Assembly (NCBI GenBank): GCA_963971285.1
Contig: OZ020246.1
Span: forward strand, 7,237,217 to 7,301,216
Reading direction: 5' to 3'
Source of the DNA: Astropecten irregularis
Lineage: Eukaryota; Echinodermata; Asteroidea; Paxillosida; Astropectinidae
Length of the DNA: 64,000 bases
Positions 62,456 through 64,000 of the stretch are shown here, one piece after another; position 1 is the first letter of the stretch; each line of letters begins with the position of its first letter. Both the position numbers and the translations under genes were made by a program. The notes beneath the pieces are model-generated. The model had not been told where the DNA came from, made no database searches, and saw only the letters and a list, made by a program, of their open reading frames with translations.

Positions 62456-62678
62456 GTACAGAGGAGAAAAAATCCCCAGAAGTACAGGACAAAGCACTCT
62501 AGACTGAATATCAGTTGAATCTCATTTCTCAAAGAGAGTTGAGACTAATAGTACTGACTTCTAGCAAATTCTGATGCAAACGAAACATGACGTCCTAAAT
62601 TCTCAGTGAATGATTTGCACAAGTTGAAAGGTGCTTGACTGTTCATTTGGAATATGTTGTATTTTATTCTGCATCTTA

Positions 62679-63070
62679 AGCCCTGTCCGCACTGGACTTT
62701 TTTTTGGGCAAAGTAACCGAGACGCTGGGTACTTTACCCATTTTAAGTCCAGTGCGGACGTCTCAGGAAGTCTACCTCTCAGTTACTTTGCCCGAGCCAC
62801 GCGGGTATTTCTACCGGCCAACTTCTGCCCGGGTAGAATGCCCAAGACACTTTACCCAAGACGAAAAGTCCAGTGCGGACAGTGCGAGTCGGGTACCCGC
62901 ATGAAACTAGTATTGTCAGCTCGGTAATTCTTCCGCGTATTCCGTGCGTGTACGGTTAAGTTACCCGAGTCAAAAGTCCAAGTGTGGACACTGGTAATAT
63001 TTGCCCATTTTTCATTTACCCATCGGCTCAATTATATCCCCGGTAAAAAAAGTCCAGTGCTGACAGTGCT
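62679..63070. repeat. Repeat N, copy 2 (intron 31)
   Basis: AGCCCTGTCCGCACTGGACT and several AAGTCCAGTGCGGAC arms in both orientations. Confidence 0.65.
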
Positions 63071-63072
63071 GA

Positions 63073-63510
63073 CCTGCATTATTTTTCTCGTTCAAACTAC
63101 TATTATTCCCCGGCTGAAAATACGTTTTTCGGTGACATGACCGACCATTTTCTCTGCGACCTGTATTATTTTTCTCGTTAAACTATTATTTCCCCGTCTG
63201 AAAATCACGTTTTTCGGCGACTTGGCCGACCATTTTCTCTGCGACCTGCATTATTTTTCTCGTTAAACTATTATTTCCCCGTCTGAAAATACGTTTTTCG
63301 GCGACTTGGCTGACCATTTTCTCGGCGACCTGCATTATTTTTCTTGTCAAACTATAATGATTTTCCCGTCTGAAAATACGTTTTTCGGCGACTTGGCCGA
63401 CCATTTTCTCTGCGACCTGCATTATTTTTCTCGTCAAACTATTATTTCCCCGTCCGAAAATACGTTTTTCGGCGACTTGCCTGACCATTTTCTCGGCGAC
63501 TTGCATTATT
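63073..63510. repeat. 84-87-bp minisatellite, about five units (intron 31)
   Basis: CTGCATTATTTTTCTCGT starts near 63074, 63161, 63246, 63330, 63417 and 63501. Each unit has ACGTTTTTCGGCGACTTGGC. Most unit lengths are multiples of 3, which leaves a repetitive open frame on the reverse strand. Confidence 0.88.
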
Positions 63511-64000
63511 ATTGTTCCCCAACAATTAATTCCCTGCCTGTGAATAAACCTTTGCAGAGGTTTGTTACAGTTTTTGCCCTCCTGGTTTCAGCGTTGGTGG
63601 TACAAAATGTTGCAAAATTGTTGCGGTTTCGCTAGTTAAGTTTTGCAAACAGGCGATCTTGAACGAACTATTCATATTTTAATGACTTGTCAGCCAGCAT
63701 TGTTGGACCGGCGGGTCCGCCGAAGATCGCGCATATTCATACCCATTGTTATTTTAATGAAGCGTTCTGGCCGTGCTGGAACGGGTTGTCAAGGGCTCTT
63801 TTGTTAAAAAAGTCTGCAGGATCCCGCAGAAAGAACGCGTCGCGGACAGACAGTCAATTTCGAGACGGCGCCTTAGTGCAATGCCTGAACAAGCCTTTGT
63901 TCTCATCGTGTTCATTAAATCCTTGGTTAGATCTTCCGTGCAAAACATCAAACCTCCTCTGAATAAAGGAACTTCATTTCTTTTTCTTTTTTAAATTTCT
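63511..64000. other. Intron 31 sequence to window edge
   Basis: Three overlapping open frames of 65-91 codons exist, none recognisable or matching CNOT1. Confidence 0.35.

Noticed and set aside
63186..63635. Overlapping frames in the last 1 kb
   Set aside because: Derived from the 84-87-bp minisatellite and adjacent intron. No homology recognised.

Overview
This window is invertebrate nuclear DNA. It holds about three quarters of one protein-coding gene on the + strand, the CCR4-NOT scaffold CNOT1, embedded in a dense, repeatedly nested population of transposable elements. Thirty-one coding exons with GT/AG junctions run from the start codon at 12400 to an exon ending at 62455. Joined in frame they give about 1,810 codons. 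They cover the N-terminal CNOT10/CNOT11 platform, a lineage-specific glycine-rich linker, the TTP-binding region, the MIF4G/CAF1-binding region and the CNOT9-binding region. The C-terminal NOT2/NOT3-binding domain lies beyond the right edge. The vertebrate-like exon structure and the repeat style (hairpin MITEs, CR1/L2-type LINEs, tRNA-like repeats) suggest a marine deuterostome, most likely an echinoderm and perhaps a sea star. That assignment is inference.

Layout. Positions 1-12180 are intergenic: a foldback element, a 5'-truncated CR1/L2-type LINE, several MITEs, and a complete 5.46 kb LTR retrotransposon with two 1,045-bp LTRs in which I see no difference. The LTR element sits inside a TTAA-flanked MITE, which itself interrupts a ~230-bp tandem repeat. 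A hAT-like MITE with a perfect 8-bp target duplication ends at 12134. The presumed CNOT1 promoter and 5' leader follow (a CRE palindrome and two short upstream ORFs, one overlapping the start codon as TAATG). From 12502 to 64000, introns of about 0.2-6 kb carry most of the remaining sequence.

Intron content. Recurrent families are named here by letter. M (~360 bp, TTAA-flanked, nine copies), H, S and U are TTAA-flanked, piggyBac-like in target choice. PIF/Harbinger-like elements have TTA/TAA duplications (24690-26351, 28549-29131, 40821-41505, 57054-57750). B and T have CAGGG ends with 6-bp duplications. C, D and E are hairpin elements that share GGGGCC(A/G)ATTTCA ends. F and G are rich in alternating purine-pyrimidine sequence. 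There are tRNA-like repeats of canonical 73-nt geometry, and minisatellites of 21, ~86 and ~130 bp. Several insertions lie within about 7-60 bp of CNOT1 splice sites.

No second host gene, rRNA, CRISPR array or bacterial-type operon was seen. Nearly all other open reading frames are chance frames or are generated by repeats.
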